Source: BM003 sp963783695
GTDB lineage: Bacteria > Pseudomonadota > Gammaproteobacteria > Steroidobacterales > BM003
NCBI GenBank assembly: GCA_963783695.1
Contig: CAWAOM010000001.1
Location: 248,001 to 312,000 of the forward strand
Direction of reading: 5' to 3'
Length of the DNA stretch: 64,000 bases
Positions 37,625-47,369 of this stretch are shown here, piece by piece. Numbering within the stretch: the first letter of the stretch is position 1; the number at the start of each line of letters is the position of its first letter. The notes under the pieces were generated by a model. It was not told where the DNA came from, searched no databases, and saw only the letters and a list, made by a program, of their open reading frames with translations. Made by a program: the position numbers and the translations under genes.

Positions 37625-38866
37625 ATGGACTATGAAACCGGCATCGGCCTGCGTTACGTGCGCTCCCACGGGGACAATCGTTTCGTCTCATTTATTTCCC
37701 TGGTCTCGATGGTGGGGATCGGTCTGGGCGTCGCCGTTTTAATCACCGTTTTGTCGGTGGTCAATGGCTTCGAGCGCGAGTTGCGCGAGCGGATCCTCGA
37801 TATGACCGCGCATGCCAGTATCGAGCCGATGCAGGGCGGACTCGGCAATTGGGCCGAACTCGTGGCCAGCGCCGAGCGCCACCCGGATGTGATTGCTGCT
37901 GCTCCGTATATCTCCAGCGAGGCAATGCTCGCGAGCGACACCGAAGTGAGCGGTGGCGGACTGCGGGGAATTTTGCCTGGGACCGAAAGCAAGGTTTCAG
38001 GCGTTGCCGACGTTATGTTGGACGGTACCCTCGACAGCCTCGAGGCGGGCGGGTATCGCATCGTTCTGGGTTCCGAACTCGCCAACTTTCTCGGCGTAAC
38101 CGTGGGCGATCGCGTGATCGTCGCGATAGCCGAGGGAACGGTAACGCCCGCCGGGCTGATGCCGCGCATGCGGCGCTTCGAAGTCTCCGGGATATTCGAA
38201 GTCGGGATGTTTGAGTATGATCGCAACCTGGCATTCGTGCACCTTGCCGACGCCGCGCGCCTGTATAGACTCGGCGAGGACGTCAACGGCATCCGCCTGC
38301 GGCTTGGTGACCTCTACCGGGCGCCGGATGTGGTTCGCGAGGTTGCGCAGCAGGCGGGTGGTGGCCTCTACGTTTCCGACTGGACGCGCCAGCACCGCAA
38401 TTTTTTCCGTTCGATCCAGATTACCAAACGAATGTTGTTTGTGATTCTGCTGTTGATCATCGCGGTTGCCGCTTTCAACATTGTTTCCACCCTGGTCATG
38501 GTGGTAAGGGAAAAACAGGGTGATATTGCGATATTGCGCACGCTCGGCACGACACCGGGCAGCATTATGAGAATTTTCGTTACCCAGGGCGCGGTAATCG
38601 GGGTCGTCGGCACGCTGGGCGGGCTGCTTTTCGGCGTTCTTCTCGCGACCCAGCTGGAGACGATAATCAGTGGAATCGAACGACTGTTCGGTACCGACCT
38701 CCTTGCGACTGACGTATATTTTATTTCCGATTTGCCGGCGCAGCTCAATGCTGCCGACCTTCTGACTGTTTGTGTTACGGCGTTGCTGCTAGCGCTCCTG
38801 TCAACTCTGTATCCGGCCTGGCGTGCGGCGCGAACCGAGCCGGCCGAGGCATTGCGTTATGAATAG
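37625..38866 (+). CDS. lolE: Lipoprotein-releasing ABC transporter permease (LolE type)
   Basis: The 413-aa protein is a clear paralogue of the preceding permease. Shared segments include NRFVSFISLVSM near residue 18, AAFNIVSTLVMVVREKQGDIAILRTLG near 280, and the ending YPAWRAARTEPAEALRYE. It has the same one-plus-three helix topology. A 39-base gap separates it from lolC, and it overlaps lolD by eight bases. The two permeases should form the heterodimeric membrane part of LolCDE. Confidence 0.9.
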   Translation: MDYETGIGLRYVRSHGDNRFVSFISLVSMVGIGLGVAVLITVLSVVNGFERELRERILDMTAHASIEPMQGGLGNWAELVASAERHPDVIAAAPYISSEAMLASDTEVSGGGLRGILPGTESKVSGVADVMLDGTLDSLEAGGYRIVLGSELANFLGVTVGDRVIVAIAEGTVTPAGLMPRMRRFEVSGIFEVGMFEYDRNLAFVHLADAARLYRLGEDVNGIRLRLGDLYRAPDVVREVAQQAGGGLYVSDWTRQHRNFFRSIQITKRMLFVILLLIIAVAAFNIVSTLVMVVREKQGDIAILRTLGTTPGSIMRIFVTQGAVIGVVGTLGGLLFGVLLATQLETIISGIERLFGTDLLATDVYFISDLPAQLNAADLLTVCVTALLLALLSTLYPAWRAARTEPAEALRYE

Positions 38867-39572
38867 GTATGTGGACGAGGCTGCGGGGGAAGTACTGGCC
38901 TGTGCCGATCTGCGAAAATATTTTCGCGAGGGAGCGAATCGTGTCGATGTTTTGTGTGGCGTCGACTTCGTGGTCGAAGCCGGCCAACTTGTAGCGATTA
39001 TTGGTGCATCAGGATCCGGCAAAACCACTTTACTGCAGTTGCTCGGCGGGCTGGATATTCCGTCAGCCGGCGAGGTCCGTGTGGCCGGGCGCGAGATGTC
39101 CGGGCTCGATGACCGTGAACGCGGTCGCCTGCGCAACAGTGAGTTGGGTTTTGTCTACCAGTTTCATCATCTGCTGCCCGAATTCACTGCGCTGGAAAAC
39201 GTCGCGATGCCGCTGCTCATCCGCCGCGACAGCGTTGCCTCGGCAACTGAACGGGCCGCGCAGCTGCTGCAAAAAGTCGGCCTCGGCGATCGCCTCGATC
39301 ACAAGCCGGCGCAGCTGTCCGGGGGGGAACGGCAACGCGCCGCCGTTGCCCGTGCTCTGATCACCAGACCGGCGGTGGTGCTGGCCGACGAACCGACCGG
39401 AAACCTCGACGGGCCGACCGGGGAGCGCGTATTCGACCTGATGCTCGAGCTTAACCGCGAGGAGAAAACTGCGCTGGTCGTGGTCACTCACGACCTTGCG
39501 ATCGCCTCCAGGATGGAGCGCGTTCTCCGTCTCGAAGACGGTGTGTTGCGCACCGCCAGCCTCGCCAGCTGA
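38859..39572 (+). CDS. lolD: Lipoprotein-releasing ABC transporter ATPase LolD
   Basis: The 237-aa ATPase has Walker A GASGSGKTTLL near residue 48, the ABC signature LSGGERQRAAVARAL, and Walker B VVLADEPTGNLD. YQFHHLLPEFTALENVAMPL is the family's Q-loop region. It powers lipoprotein release by the LolCE permeases. I use the ATG at 38859, overlapping the lolE stop; the frame upstream lies in lolE. Its stop directly abuts the stop of the convergent DUF2062 gene. Confidence 0.96.
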   Translation: MNRYVDEAAGEVLACADLRKYFREGANRVDVLCGVDFVVEAGQLVAIIGASGSGKTTLLQLLGGLDIPSAGEVRVAGREMSGLDDRERGRLRNSELGFVYQFHHLLPEFTALENVAMPLLIRRDSVASATERAAQLLQKVGLGDRLDHKPAQLSGGERQRAAVARALITRPAVVLADEPTGNLDGPTGERVFDLMLELNREEKTALVVVTHDLAIASRMERVLRLEDGVLRTASLAS

Positions 39573-40103
39573 TTATCCGCGTTGTTCGCGTCGCCGCCGC
39601 GCCCGGCGGGTGTGAAACTGGTACGTGAGATAGATGCGCCAGGCCAGGTTGAGAATCGTGTAGACGATTGTGGCGACGGCGAGCCCCAGGGCAACACTGC
39701 CTACCCACAGCGGCTTGAGCGTCTGTGAAATGCCGTTGATCAGCCACTCCCAGGACAACTCGATGGTAAATGGCAGCTCTTCCATGCCAGTCAGCACTAT
39801 TCCGTTTTTGTAACCGGCGTAGAAGATAGGAGCCATCGTCAACGGGTTGCTGAGCCAGGTTGCGGCGATTGCGATCGGCAGATTGACGCGCCACCACACT
39901 GCAATCAAAGCCGCCGCGATCATATGCCCGGGCATCGGTAAAAAGGCAATGAACACACCGAGTGCGAAACCCCGCGTGACACCGCGCCGGTTGAATGACC
40001 ACAACGCCGGATCATGCAGCAATGCACGAAACGGCCGGAGGAACCAGTTGTCATGGAGTTCCGCCGGGCTCGGAAGCAGTCGTTTCAATGTGCGTCGGGG
40101 CAT
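39573..40103 (-). CDS. DUF2062 membrane protein
   Basis: The 176-aa protein contains the DUF2062 pattern: WSFNRRGVTRGFALGVFIAFLPMPGHM and WLSNPLTMAPIFYAGY. It has three to four transmembrane segments and a basic C-terminal tail. Function is unknown, but the gene commonly lies between lol genes and comEC in Pseudomonas and relatives. It is minus strand, tail-to-tail with lolD with no spacing, and head-to-head with comEC, 104 bases away. Confidence 0.87.
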   Translation of the reverse strand: MPRRTLKRLLPSPAELHDNWFLRPFRALLHDPALWSFNRRGVTRGFALGVFIAFLPMPGHMIAAALIAVWWRVNLPIAIAATWLSNPLTMAPIFYAGYKNGIVLTGMEELPFTIELSWEWLINGISQTLKPLWVGSVALGLAVATIVYTILNLAWRIYLTYQFHTRRARRRREQRG

Positions 40104-40207
40104 ATCAATGCCGATCCTCGAGAAACAGGACTTCTACACGATGCGATTGGCGGCGAAGCTGGAGAAGTCAGAGCAAGAAATCATTCTCCGTCACCGCCAA
40201 TTTCAGC

Positions 40208-42463
40208 ATGCGCCGTTTCGCTATTGCTTTCGTTCTCGGCGCGTTCGTCGCGCTGCGACTGCCCGCCGTGCCGCCATTCTCGCATTTGTTCACGGTTTCC
40301 GCCGTATTGGTTGCGATCGGTTTGCGCTGGCGTTCTTTGGGCATTCTCGCGTTCGTCCTCGGTGCGCTGTGGATCCTGCTGGCCGCGACCGGGCGCCTCT
40401 CGGAGCGGCTTAGTCCGGTCTTGCAGGGACAGGACGTTTGGGTCACCGGTGTGGTGGTTTTGGTAGACCGCAGCGCTGCGGATTTTGCCCGATTCACTTT
40501 TTCGCCGCATGACAGGGCGTTGCCGCGCCGGCTGCGTCTGAGCTGGTACGACACGCCGCGCGGGCTGCAGCCCGGCACCCACTGGCGTCTCAAAGTAAGG
40601 ACCTGGCGCCCACGCGGGATGCACAACCCGGGTGGCGCGGATTACGAGGGGCAACTATTTCGAGCGGGAATCGGTGCCGTAGGTTACGTCCGCGATGATG
40701 ACGGGAACCGCTTTTTGCGGCGTTCTCCGTGGCGCGGCTGGCTATGGCGGATTCGCCGCGGTGTGGACAGCCGGGTCGCAGCGGCACTCGGCGGGCATGC
40801 CGCCGCGCCCATTGTTCGCGCGTTGATTACTGGCTTTCGCGACGACATCCCGGATTCCCTGTGGCGGACGATGCGTGCGACCGGGACAGTTCATCTTATG
40901 GCGATATCCGGTTTGCACATCGGTATCGTGGCGGCGCTCGGTTACATGGTCGTCGCGAGACTGGCCCGTTTTGGCCCGGCGCGATCGAACTGCAACACGG
41001 TGATCCTGGGCACGATGGCCGGCTGGCTGCTGGCGGCGGTCTATGCGGCATTGGCCGGTTTTAGTCTGCCCACGGTGCGGGCATTGACGATGCTGGGCGT
41101 GGTCGCGATGGCGGTGAGCCGGCGCCGCGAAGCCGCGATGCTCGGCGGGCTCTGTTTGGCGATCTGTATCGTGCTTTCTTACGATCCGCTGGCAATGCTT
41201 GGGAGCGGATTCTGGCTATCTTTCGCCGCGGTCGCTGCAATTCTGTGGGGCCTTGTCGCGCCACAACGCAGGCGTAGCAGACTGCGCGGATTCATGCATG
41301 CCCAGGTTGCATTGACGCTGGTTCTTGCACCCGTGCTGCTACAGTGGCAGGGCGAGCTGCCGATCACCACGGTCATCGCCAATTTGCTGGCGGTGCCGTT
41401 CTTCTCGATGTTCGCCGTGCCAGGTGCTCTGGCGGGCGCCGCGGTCTCGTATGCGGCACCGGTTGCCGGGGCGTGGACATTGCAGCGGGTTGCGGACGGG
41501 CTGCAGTGGATGATCCTGCTGCTGCAGAAGCTTGCGCTGGCGCCGCTCGTGGTCGCGCCGCCGGGCCCGGTACTGACGCTCGTGATGCTTGTCGGCGGGC
41601 TGCTTGCAACCGCACCTGCAGCGCTGCCGGGACGCTGGCTTGGGGCGTTAATGCTCGGTTTGCCGCTTTTCGGGCTTGCTCCGCGCCTCCCGCATGGCAC
41701 CATGGCAGTGACGGCGCTCGATGTGGGGCAGGGGCTGTCTGTCGTAGTGGCAACCCGGCGCCATGCGCTGATTTTCGATACTGGGCCGTCGTTTCGCTCC
41801 GGAGCTGATACTGCCGCCATGGTCGTGCTGCCGGCATTGTCCAGTCTCGGCGTGGTCCGTCCGGACCTGTTGATCCTCAGCCATGGCGATCGCGACCACG
41901 TCGGCGGCGCAGCCACAATCGTGCAACGTTTCCCGGACGTTCGCATTATCGGCGCACAGTTACTGCCCGGATTCAGCACAATGCAAAAATGCGCTCGCGG
42001 GCAGCGCTGGGTCTGGGACGGCGTCACTTTCGAGGTTTTGCACCCGCCATCATCGATGGTCTTCGATCGAGACAACGACGCTTCCTGTGTCATTCGGATC
42101 GAAACCTCGTCTGGGGCGGTGTTGCTGACCGGTGACATTGAAAGAGCGGCCGAGCGGATTTTGCTCGGTTTCGCGGCCGACCTCGAGTCCGATGTAGTGG
42201 TCGCGCCGCACCATGGCAGCAGGACTTCGTCATCGCAGGCGCTGATTGCGGCGACCCGGCCGTCATGGGTGGTTTTTGCCGCTGCCACCGATAACCGCTG
42301 GGGTTTCCCGGCTCCGGACGTGGTTGCGCGCTGGCGTCGTGGCGGGGCAACGGCTCTGTACACCGGCAGGGACGGTGCGATCGGTTTCTCCTTTGGCGCC
42401 GGCCACGCCTCCCCGCCGCGCAAACAGCGGGAGCTGGAAAGACGAATCTGGCACGAACGGTAA
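40208..42463 (+). CDS. comEC: ComEC/Rec2 family DNA uptake channel
   Basis: The 751-aa membrane protein is the family channel for single-stranded DNA across the inner membrane in natural transformation. After N-terminal helices and a DUF4131-like region, the competence domain has LMAISGLHIGIVAALGY near residue 230. The C-terminal metallo-beta-lactamase-like domain has LILSHGDRDHVGGA near residue 560. I use the ATG at 40208, before the first helix; the frame extends upstream without conserved residues and no strong ribosome site is visible. No other competence genes are in the window. Confidence 0.92.
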   Translation: MRRFAIAFVLGAFVALRLPAVPPFSHLFTVSAVLVAIGLRWRSLGILAFVLGALWILLAATGRLSERLSPVLQGQDVWVTGVVVLVDRSAADFARFTFSPHDRALPRRLRLSWYDTPRGLQPGTHWRLKVRTWRPRGMHNPGGADYEGQLFRAGIGAVGYVRDDDGNRFLRRSPWRGWLWRIRRGVDSRVAAALGGHAAAPIVRALITGFRDDIPDSLWRTMRATGTVHLMAISGLHIGIVAALGYMVVARLARFGPARSNCNTVILGTMAGWLLAAVYAALAGFSLPTVRALTMLGVVAMAVSRRREAAMLGGLCLAICIVLSYDPLAMLGSGFWLSFAAVAAILWGLVAPQRRRSRLRGFMHAQVALTLVLAPVLLQWQGELPITTVIANLLAVPFFSMFAVPGALAGAAVSYAAPVAGAWTLQRVADGLQWMILLLQKLALAPLVVAPPGPVLTLVMLVGGLLATAPAALPGRWLGALMLGLPLFGLAPRLPHGTMAVTALDVGQGLSVVVATRRHALIFDTGPSFRSGADTAAMVVLPALSSLGVVRPDLLILSHGDRDHVGGAATIVQRFPDVRIIGAQLLPGFSTMQKCARGQRWVWDGVTFEVLHPPSSMVFDRDNDASCVIRIETSSGAVLLTGDIERAAERILLGFAADLESDVVVAPHHGSRTSSSQALIAATRPSWVVFAAATDNRWGFPAPDVVARWRRGGATALYTGRDGAIGFSFGAGHASPPRKQRELERRIWHER

Positions 42464-42538
42464 TAGTCGGTTTCGGTGCAGCCGCCGAGTGCAGTATTAT
42501 CGCGGTGTCCAGGTCATTGAAATCTTCGTTGGTACCCG

Positions 42539-43165
42539 ATGTTTGAAATCATAAAAGCGGGCGGCTGGTTGATGCTGCCACTGCTTGCCTGCTCAGTAGT
42601 AGCAGCGGCAATTATCATTGAGCGGTTGTGGACGCTGCAGCAGAAGCGTGTTCTGCCGCAGAATCTGACCTCCCGGGTGTGGGAGTGGGTGCAGAAAAAC
42701 CAGCTGAACGACGAGCACTTGCTCACCTTGCGTCGCAGTTCGCCGTTGGGTGAGGTGCTGGCTGCGGGGCTGGTGAACCGTAACCGTGAGCCACACGAAA
42801 TCCGCGAGAGTATCGAAGACACCGGGCGCCATGTGGTGCACGAAATGGAACGGTTTCTGAATTCGCTGGGGACGATCGCGGCGATATCGCCATTGCTGGG
42901 GCTTCTCGGAACCGTTATCGGCATGGTCAAGGTTTTCGCGGCAATTACCGCTCATGGTGTGGGCAACCCCTCTGTGCTCGCGGGCGGTATTTCCGAGGCG
43001 CTGATTACGACTGCCGCGGGGTTGTCTGTCGCCATTCCGGCGTTGATCGGCTACCGCTATCTGCGCGGTCGGGTCGAATCGCTCGTCGTGCAGATGGAAA
43101 AAGAATCGATCAAGCTCGTCGACCAGATCCGCGACGGCAGGATGAGCGGGGATCCGCAGCCGTGA
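42539..43165 (+). CDS. exbB: MotA/TolQ/ExbB proton channel protein
   Basis: The 208-aa protein has the ExbB/TolQ pattern: an N-terminal helix (GGWLMLPLLACSVVAAAIIIERL), a cytoplasmic loop, and two close helices with AAISPLLGLLGTVIGMVKVF near residue 115, and ALITTAAGLSVAIPALIGY. It pairs with the following ExbD to use the proton motive force. In this conserved order (comEC-exbB-exbD-msbA-lpxK) the energised partner is not known; no TonB gene is adjacent. It overlaps exbD by four bases. Confidence 0.92.
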   Translation: MFEIIKAGGWLMLPLLACSVVAAAIIIERLWTLQQKRVLPQNLTSRVWEWVQKNQLNDEHLLTLRRSSPLGEVLAAGLVNRNREPHEIRESIEDTGRHVVHEMERFLNSLGTIAAISPLLGLLGTVIGMVKVFAAITAHGVGNPSVLAGGISEALITTAAGLSVAIPALIGYRYLRGRVESLVVQMEKESIKLVDQIRDGRMSGDPQP

Positions 43166-43590
43166 ACCTGCAGGGACGCCCGCGCGAGGAGCCCGAAGTG
43201 AACCTGACGTCGCTGATCGACGTGGTTTTGCTGTTGCTGGTCTTTTTTATGGTGTCGACAAGTTTTGTACGTGAGGCCGACCTGACGGTGAAGCTGCCGC
43301 AGGCCTCCACCGAGGCCGAGTTGGTTGTAGAGGAGACTGACCGGCTGGTTCTTGTGGTGACAGCCAGTGGTGAATACAGGGTCAACGACCGTGACCTGGT
43401 CAATACCCGTGCCGAGACGTTGCGCGAGGCGATACGCAAGACGGTGGGCGAAGAGCGCAGCCTTCCTGTGGTGCTGCGGGCGGACGGTCGGGCAAGCCAC
43501 CAGTCGGTCGTGACGGCGATGGATGTGCTGGGGCGGATGGGTTTCGACAGAATATCGATTGCCACCGTCAACGAGCAGGATGGCTCCTAG
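43162..43590 (+). CDS. exbD: ExbD/TolR biopolymer transport protein
   Basis: The 142-aa protein has one N-terminal transmembrane helix with the conserved motif NLTSLIDVVLLLLVFFMVSTSF (aspartate in the membrane needed for proton use) and a periplasmic domain. The start is a GTG at 43162, overlapping exbB. Its end overlaps the msbA start by 11 bases. With ExbB it forms an energy-transducing complex. Confidence 0.92.
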   Translation: MNLQGRPREEPEVNLTSLIDVVLLLLVFFMVSTSFVREADLTVKLPQASTEAELVVEETDRLVLVVTASGEYRVNDRDLVNTRAETLREAIRKTVGEERSLPVVLRADGRASHQSVVTAMDVLGRMGFDRISIATVNEQDGS

Positions 43591-45331
43591 GCAAATCCCG
43601 GGTTCGTCGGTTTACCTGCGGCTTCTCGCCTACGCGCGACCCTATCTCGGCGTGTTCGCGCTGGCCGTGCTGGCGATGGCGCTCGAGGCGCTGAGTCAGG
43701 CTGCGCTTGCCTATCTGATCCGGCCGATGCTCGATGACGGGTTCGTCGGCCGCGACCCGGCCACGCTAAAAGCCCTGCCGCTGGCAATCCTCGTCATCTT
43801 CCTGCTGCGCGGTCTGGGCGGATTTGGATCCGCTTACGGCCTGGTATGGATTGGCAGACGGGTGGTCAAGGCGCTGCGGCGGGATCTGTTTGATCAGTAC
43901 TTGTATCTGCCTGCGGCGTTTTATGATCGCAGCAGCGCCGGACACCTGCTGGCCAAGCTGACCTACAACGTGGAACAGGTCGCAGAGGCCTGCACCCAGG
44001 TGATCACGATTATTGTCCGCGATGGCCTGACCGTGCTGTTCATGGTGGCGCTGATGTTCTCGATCAACTGGCAGCTGACCTGTTTCATGTTGCTGGTCGT
44101 GCCGGTGATAGCGGCGCTTGTGACCTTTCTCGGTAAGGTGTTCCGGCGTTACAGCGGACACATACAAACGAACGTCGGCGAGGTTACACGGGTCGCAGAG
44201 GAAGCTATCGCCGGGCAGCGGGTGGTAAAAATTTTCAATGGCCAGGATACCGAGACCCGGGTTTTCGAAAGTGTGAACGAACGCAATCGCCGCCTTCACA
44301 TGAAGCTCGCCCGCGTTCAGGCTGGCAGCGTGCCGGTTTCGCAAATGGTGATGGCAGTGGGGATGGCAGGAATCGTCTACGTCGCCACGCTGGAAACGCT
44401 GCAGGTCAGTGTGGGAGAGTTCGGATCATTTCTGAGCGCCGTTTTGTTGATGATGGCACCGGTGAAGCGTCTTACGACTGTCAACGTCAATCTGCAACGC
44501 GGAATCGCGGGCGCCGAGAGCATTTTCACCGTACTCGACGACGCGCGCGAACCGGACGCTGGCAGGCACCGGCTGGAACGGGCACGTGGCGATATCGAGT
44601 TCCGCAACCTGGTGTTTGGATACAGCGCAGAGAAGGGTAATGTTCTGCGCTGCGTCAATCTCCGGGTCGATGCCGGCGAGACGATCGCGATAGTTGGCGC
44701 ATCCGGCAGTGGCAAGACGACCCTGGTCAGTATGCTGGCGCGATTTTATGAGCCGCAACAGGGCGCGGTGCTACTCGACGGTGTCGATGTGCGTGACTAT
44801 AGGCTGGCGGACCTGCGCCGACAGGTGAGTCTTGTCAGCCAGGATGTCGTTTTGTTCAACACGACTATTGCCGCCAACATTGCTTATGCCGAAAGCGGCG
44901 ATGTCGGGCCGCGGGAGATCGCTGCCGCGGCTGCCAACGCCAATCTCGATGAGTTTATCGCGACTCTGCCCGCTGGCCTGGATACGCAGATCGGTGACCG
45001 TGGAGTTTTGCTCTCCGGTGGCCAGCGTCAGAGGGTCGCTATAGCGAGGGCATTGTTAAAGGATGCGCCGGTGCTGATACTCGACGAGGCGACGTCGGCG
45101 CTGGATAGCCACACCGAGGCGTTGATCCAGGATGCGCTCGACCGCCTCTTGCGCAATCGCACGACGCTGGTGGTTGCCCATCGTCTGTCGACCGTTGAAC
45201 GTGCCGATCGCATTGTCGTGCTCGAGCAGGGCAGAGTGATCGAAACGGGCACGCATCGGGAGCTGCTGGCCAAAGCGGGCCGCTACGCCCAGCTCTATCA
45301 TTTGCAGTTTCGCGACCATCCGCATTCATGA
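43580..45331 (+). CDS. msbA: Lipid A export ABC transporter MsbA
   Basis: The 583-aa half-transporter has six transmembrane helices (residues 20-320) and a C-terminal ATPase domain. It flips core-lipid A across the inner membrane. Walker A is GASGSGKTTLVSM near residue 378, the signature is LSGGQRQRVAIARAL, and Walker B is VLILDEATSALDSHTEALIQ. I use the ATG at 43580 inside the exbD end. lpxK follows with a four-base overlap, supporting the lipid A assignment over other exporters. Confidence 0.94.
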   Translation: MAPRQIPGSSVYLRLLAYARPYLGVFALAVLAMALEALSQAALAYLIRPMLDDGFVGRDPATLKALPLAILVIFLLRGLGGFGSAYGLVWIGRRVVKALRRDLFDQYLYLPAAFYDRSSAGHLLAKLTYNVEQVAEACTQVITIIVRDGLTVLFMVALMFSINWQLTCFMLLVVPVIAALVTFLGKVFRRYSGHIQTNVGEVTRVAEEAIAGQRVVKIFNGQDTETRVFESVNERNRRLHMKLARVQAGSVPVSQMVMAVGMAGIVYVATLETLQVSVGEFGSFLSAVLLMMAPVKRLTTVNVNLQRGIAGAESIFTVLDDAREPDAGRHRLERARGDIEFRNLVFGYSAEKGNVLRCVNLRVDAGETIAIVGASGSGKTTLVSMLARFYEPQQGAVLLDGVDVRDYRLADLRRQVSLVSQDVVLFNTTIAANIAYAESGDVGPREIAAAAANANLDEFIATLPAGLDTQIGDRGVLLSGGQRQRVAIARALLKDAPVLILDEATSALDSHTEALIQDALDRLLRNRTTLVVAHRLSTVERADRIVVLEQGRVIETGTHRELLAKAGRYAQLYHLQFRDHPHS

Positions 45332-46374
45332 CGGCCTCGGGAGCGGCACGGATGTCGAGGCGGCAGCGCCTGCGCGCGAGGCTCGAGGCGGCTTTGAGTG
45401 GTCTCTGGTACGGTTCGGCGCCGCCGCCGCTCTGGGCCAGACTCGGGGAGCGGCTGTATGCGCGGCTCGCTGCCGCGCGCCGCTTGCGACTCACGAAGGT
45501 GGCAGACGCAAGCGTTCGGGTATCGGTGCCGGTGATCATTGTCGGCAACCTGACGGCCGGTGGCACTGGTAAGACCCCGCTGGTCGTTTGGCTCTGCGAT
45601 TGGTTGCAGGCGCACGGCTGGCGCCCCGGCATCCTTAGCGGCGGGTATCGCGGAAAATCCAGGCAATGGCCACGGCAGGTCGGGCCGGACAGCGATCCTG
45701 TCGAGGTTGGGGACGAGGCGGTACTGCTGGCCCGTCGCAGTGGCGTGCCGGTAATGTCCGACCGACGCAGGGCGCGCGCGGCGGTCGAACTCGAGCGCGC
45801 TGGCGTTGACGTGATCGTTAGTGATGACGGGCTGCAGCACTACCGGCTGGCGCGTGACGTCGAGTTCGTGGTGATCGATGGCGAGCGCGGATTTGGCAAC
45901 GGCCACTGCCTGCCTGCGGGACCGCTGCGCGAGCCTCCGGAGCGGCTTGTGGAAGCCGACTTCGTCATTGTCAATGGCAAAAGCAGACTCACCCTTCCGC
46001 GCGGCATGCCTATGCGTGTCGTAGCGGTCGACCTGTGCAACGTGGCACGGCCGCAATGCCGCAAGTCGCTCGATGCGTTGTCAGGCTGGCGTGCGCACGC
46101 GGTTGCCGGGATCGGAAATCCGCAACGTTTCTTCGATACGCTGACGGAGCTTGGTGTCGATTACATCCCGCACGTTCTGCCTGATCATGCCGACCTCCAG
46201 CGGGCGAGCCTCGATTTTGGCGACGACCTTGCAGTGATCATGACCGAGAAAGATGCCGTAAAATGCGAGTCCTGGGCCGAGCCGAATTTCTGGTTCGTCA
46301 GGGTGGCCACCAGGTTCGAGCCGCGTATTGTGGACAACCTCACCGCGCAGTTGTCGGTGCTTTTGCAAAACTAA
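45328..46374 (+). CDS. lpxK: Tetraacyldisaccharide 4'-kinase LpxK
   Basis: The 348-aa inner-membrane kinase phosphorylates the 4' position of the lipid A disaccharide. The P-loop is NLTAGGTGKTPLVVWL near residue 75, and typical blocks are GILSGGYRGKS, GDEAVLLARRSGVPV and SDDGLQHYRLARDVE. It follows msbA directly. The first 30 residues are basic, likely a membrane-proximal region. Length is normal. Confidence 0.95.
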   Translation: MTASGAARMSRRQRLRARLEAALSGLWYGSAPPPLWARLGERLYARLAAARRLRLTKVADASVRVSVPVIIVGNLTAGGTGKTPLVVWLCDWLQAHGWRPGILSGGYRGKSRQWPRQVGPDSDPVEVGDEAVLLARRSGVPVMSDRRRARAAVELERAGVDVIVSDDGLQHYRLARDVEFVVIDGERGFGNGHCLPAGPLREPPERLVEADFVIVNGKSRLTLPRGMPMRVVAVDLCNVARPQCRKSLDALSGWRAHAVAGIGNPQRFFDTLTELGVDYIPHVLPDHADLQRASLDFGDDLAVIMTEKDAVKCESWAEPNFWFVRVATRFEPRIVDNLTAQLSVLLQN

Positions 46375-46395
46375 CGATGGAAACGAGGCTTTTAG

Positions 46396-46578
46396 ATGGA
46401 TACCAGGTTACTCGATATTCTGGCTTGCCCGCTGTGCAAGGGTCCGCTCGATTACGACAAGGCAGCTGCGGAGTTGATTTGCAAGCATGATCGGCTGGCG
46501 TTTCCGGTGCGCGACGGGATTCCCGTCATGCTAGAGGATGAAGCGCGCAAATTGGCCACGGCCGATAACAGCGAATGA
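46396..46578 (+). CDS. ycaR: Trm112 family protein YcaR
   Basis: This 60-aa protein matches the short Trm112/YcaR family: RLLDILACPLCKGPLDYD with a CxxC zinc-type pair near residue 11, then FPVRDGIPVMLEDEAR. In yeast Trm112 activates methyltransferases; the bacterial role is unclear. It lies between lpxK and kdsB, as in E. coli, and overlaps kdsB by four bases. Confidence 0.93.
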   Translation: MDTRLLDILACPLCKGPLDYDKAAAELICKHDRLAFPVRDGIPVMLEDEARKLATADNSE

Positions 46579-47369
46579 AAGTTCATGTCGTGATTCCCGC
46601 GCGCTACGCTTCGTCGCGGTTGCCTGGGAAGCCGCTGAAGATGATCGCGGGCAGACCGATGATCCAGCATGTATGCGAGAGGGCGCACGCGAGCGATGCG
46701 GACACAGTCGTGGTAGCTACCGACGATGCACGAATAGAGGCAGCATGCCGCGACTTCGGCGCAACGGTCATGATGACCGATAGTGCGCATGTCTCGGGCA
46801 CAGACCGGATTGCCGAAGTTGCCGGGCGATCGGGATGGGACGGACAGGATGTCGTCGTCAACGTACAGGGGGATGAGCCGCTCATTCCGCCGTCAGCAAT
46901 AGCCCAGGTGGGCGGGCTCCTGGTTAACGAGCCGCGCGCGCAGATGGCAACGTTGGGCACGCCCATCCGCGACCTTGCCGATTTCCTCAATCCGAATGTT
47001 GTAAAAGCCGTTATGGCCGAGTCGGGCAGAGCGCTTTATTTTTCGCGTGCCCCGATCCCGTGGAATCGGGAGGGCGCGGCCGCCGGGATTGCCAGCCAGA
47101 CCAGTTTTGTAGGTGCACTGCGCCATATAGGATTGTATGCGTACCGGGTAGCTGCGTTGCAGACACTGGCGCGCACTGCGCCGTGCCTGTTGGAGCAGTA
47201 CGAGCAACTCGAGCAACTTCGCGCCCTGTGGTGCGGGATGTGGATTCAAATGGACGTCGCGACCGAGACGCCCCCGGTCGGAGTAGACACGGATGACGAT
47301 TTGCAGCGTGTCCGGGTGTTGCTCGAGGGGGAATCGCGATCGCAGCAGACGGGTGAGGTTGAAGAATGA
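46575..47369 (+). CDS. kdsB: CMP-KDO synthetase KdsB
   Basis: The 264-aa nucleotidyltransferase activates KDO with CTP for the LPS inner core. The N-terminal motif is VVIPARYASSRLPGKPL, then GRPMIQHV, and VVNVQGDEPLIPP near residue 95. FSRAPIPWNRE is the sugar-binding region. It overlaps ycaR and the phosphatase by four bases. Length is close to the usual 245-255, with a slightly longer tail. Confidence 0.95.
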   Translation: MKVHVVIPARYASSRLPGKPLKMIAGRPMIQHVCERAHASDADTVVVATDDARIEAACRDFGATVMMTDSAHVSGTDRIAEVAGRSGWDGQDVVVNVQGDEPLIPPSAIAQVGGLLVNEPRAQMATLGTPIRDLADFLNPNVVKAVMAESGRALYFSRAPIPWNREGAAAGIASQTSFVGALRHIGLYAYRVAALQTLARTAPCLLEQYEQLEQLRALWCGMWIQMDVATETPPVGVDTDDDLQRVRVLLEGESRSQQTGEVEE

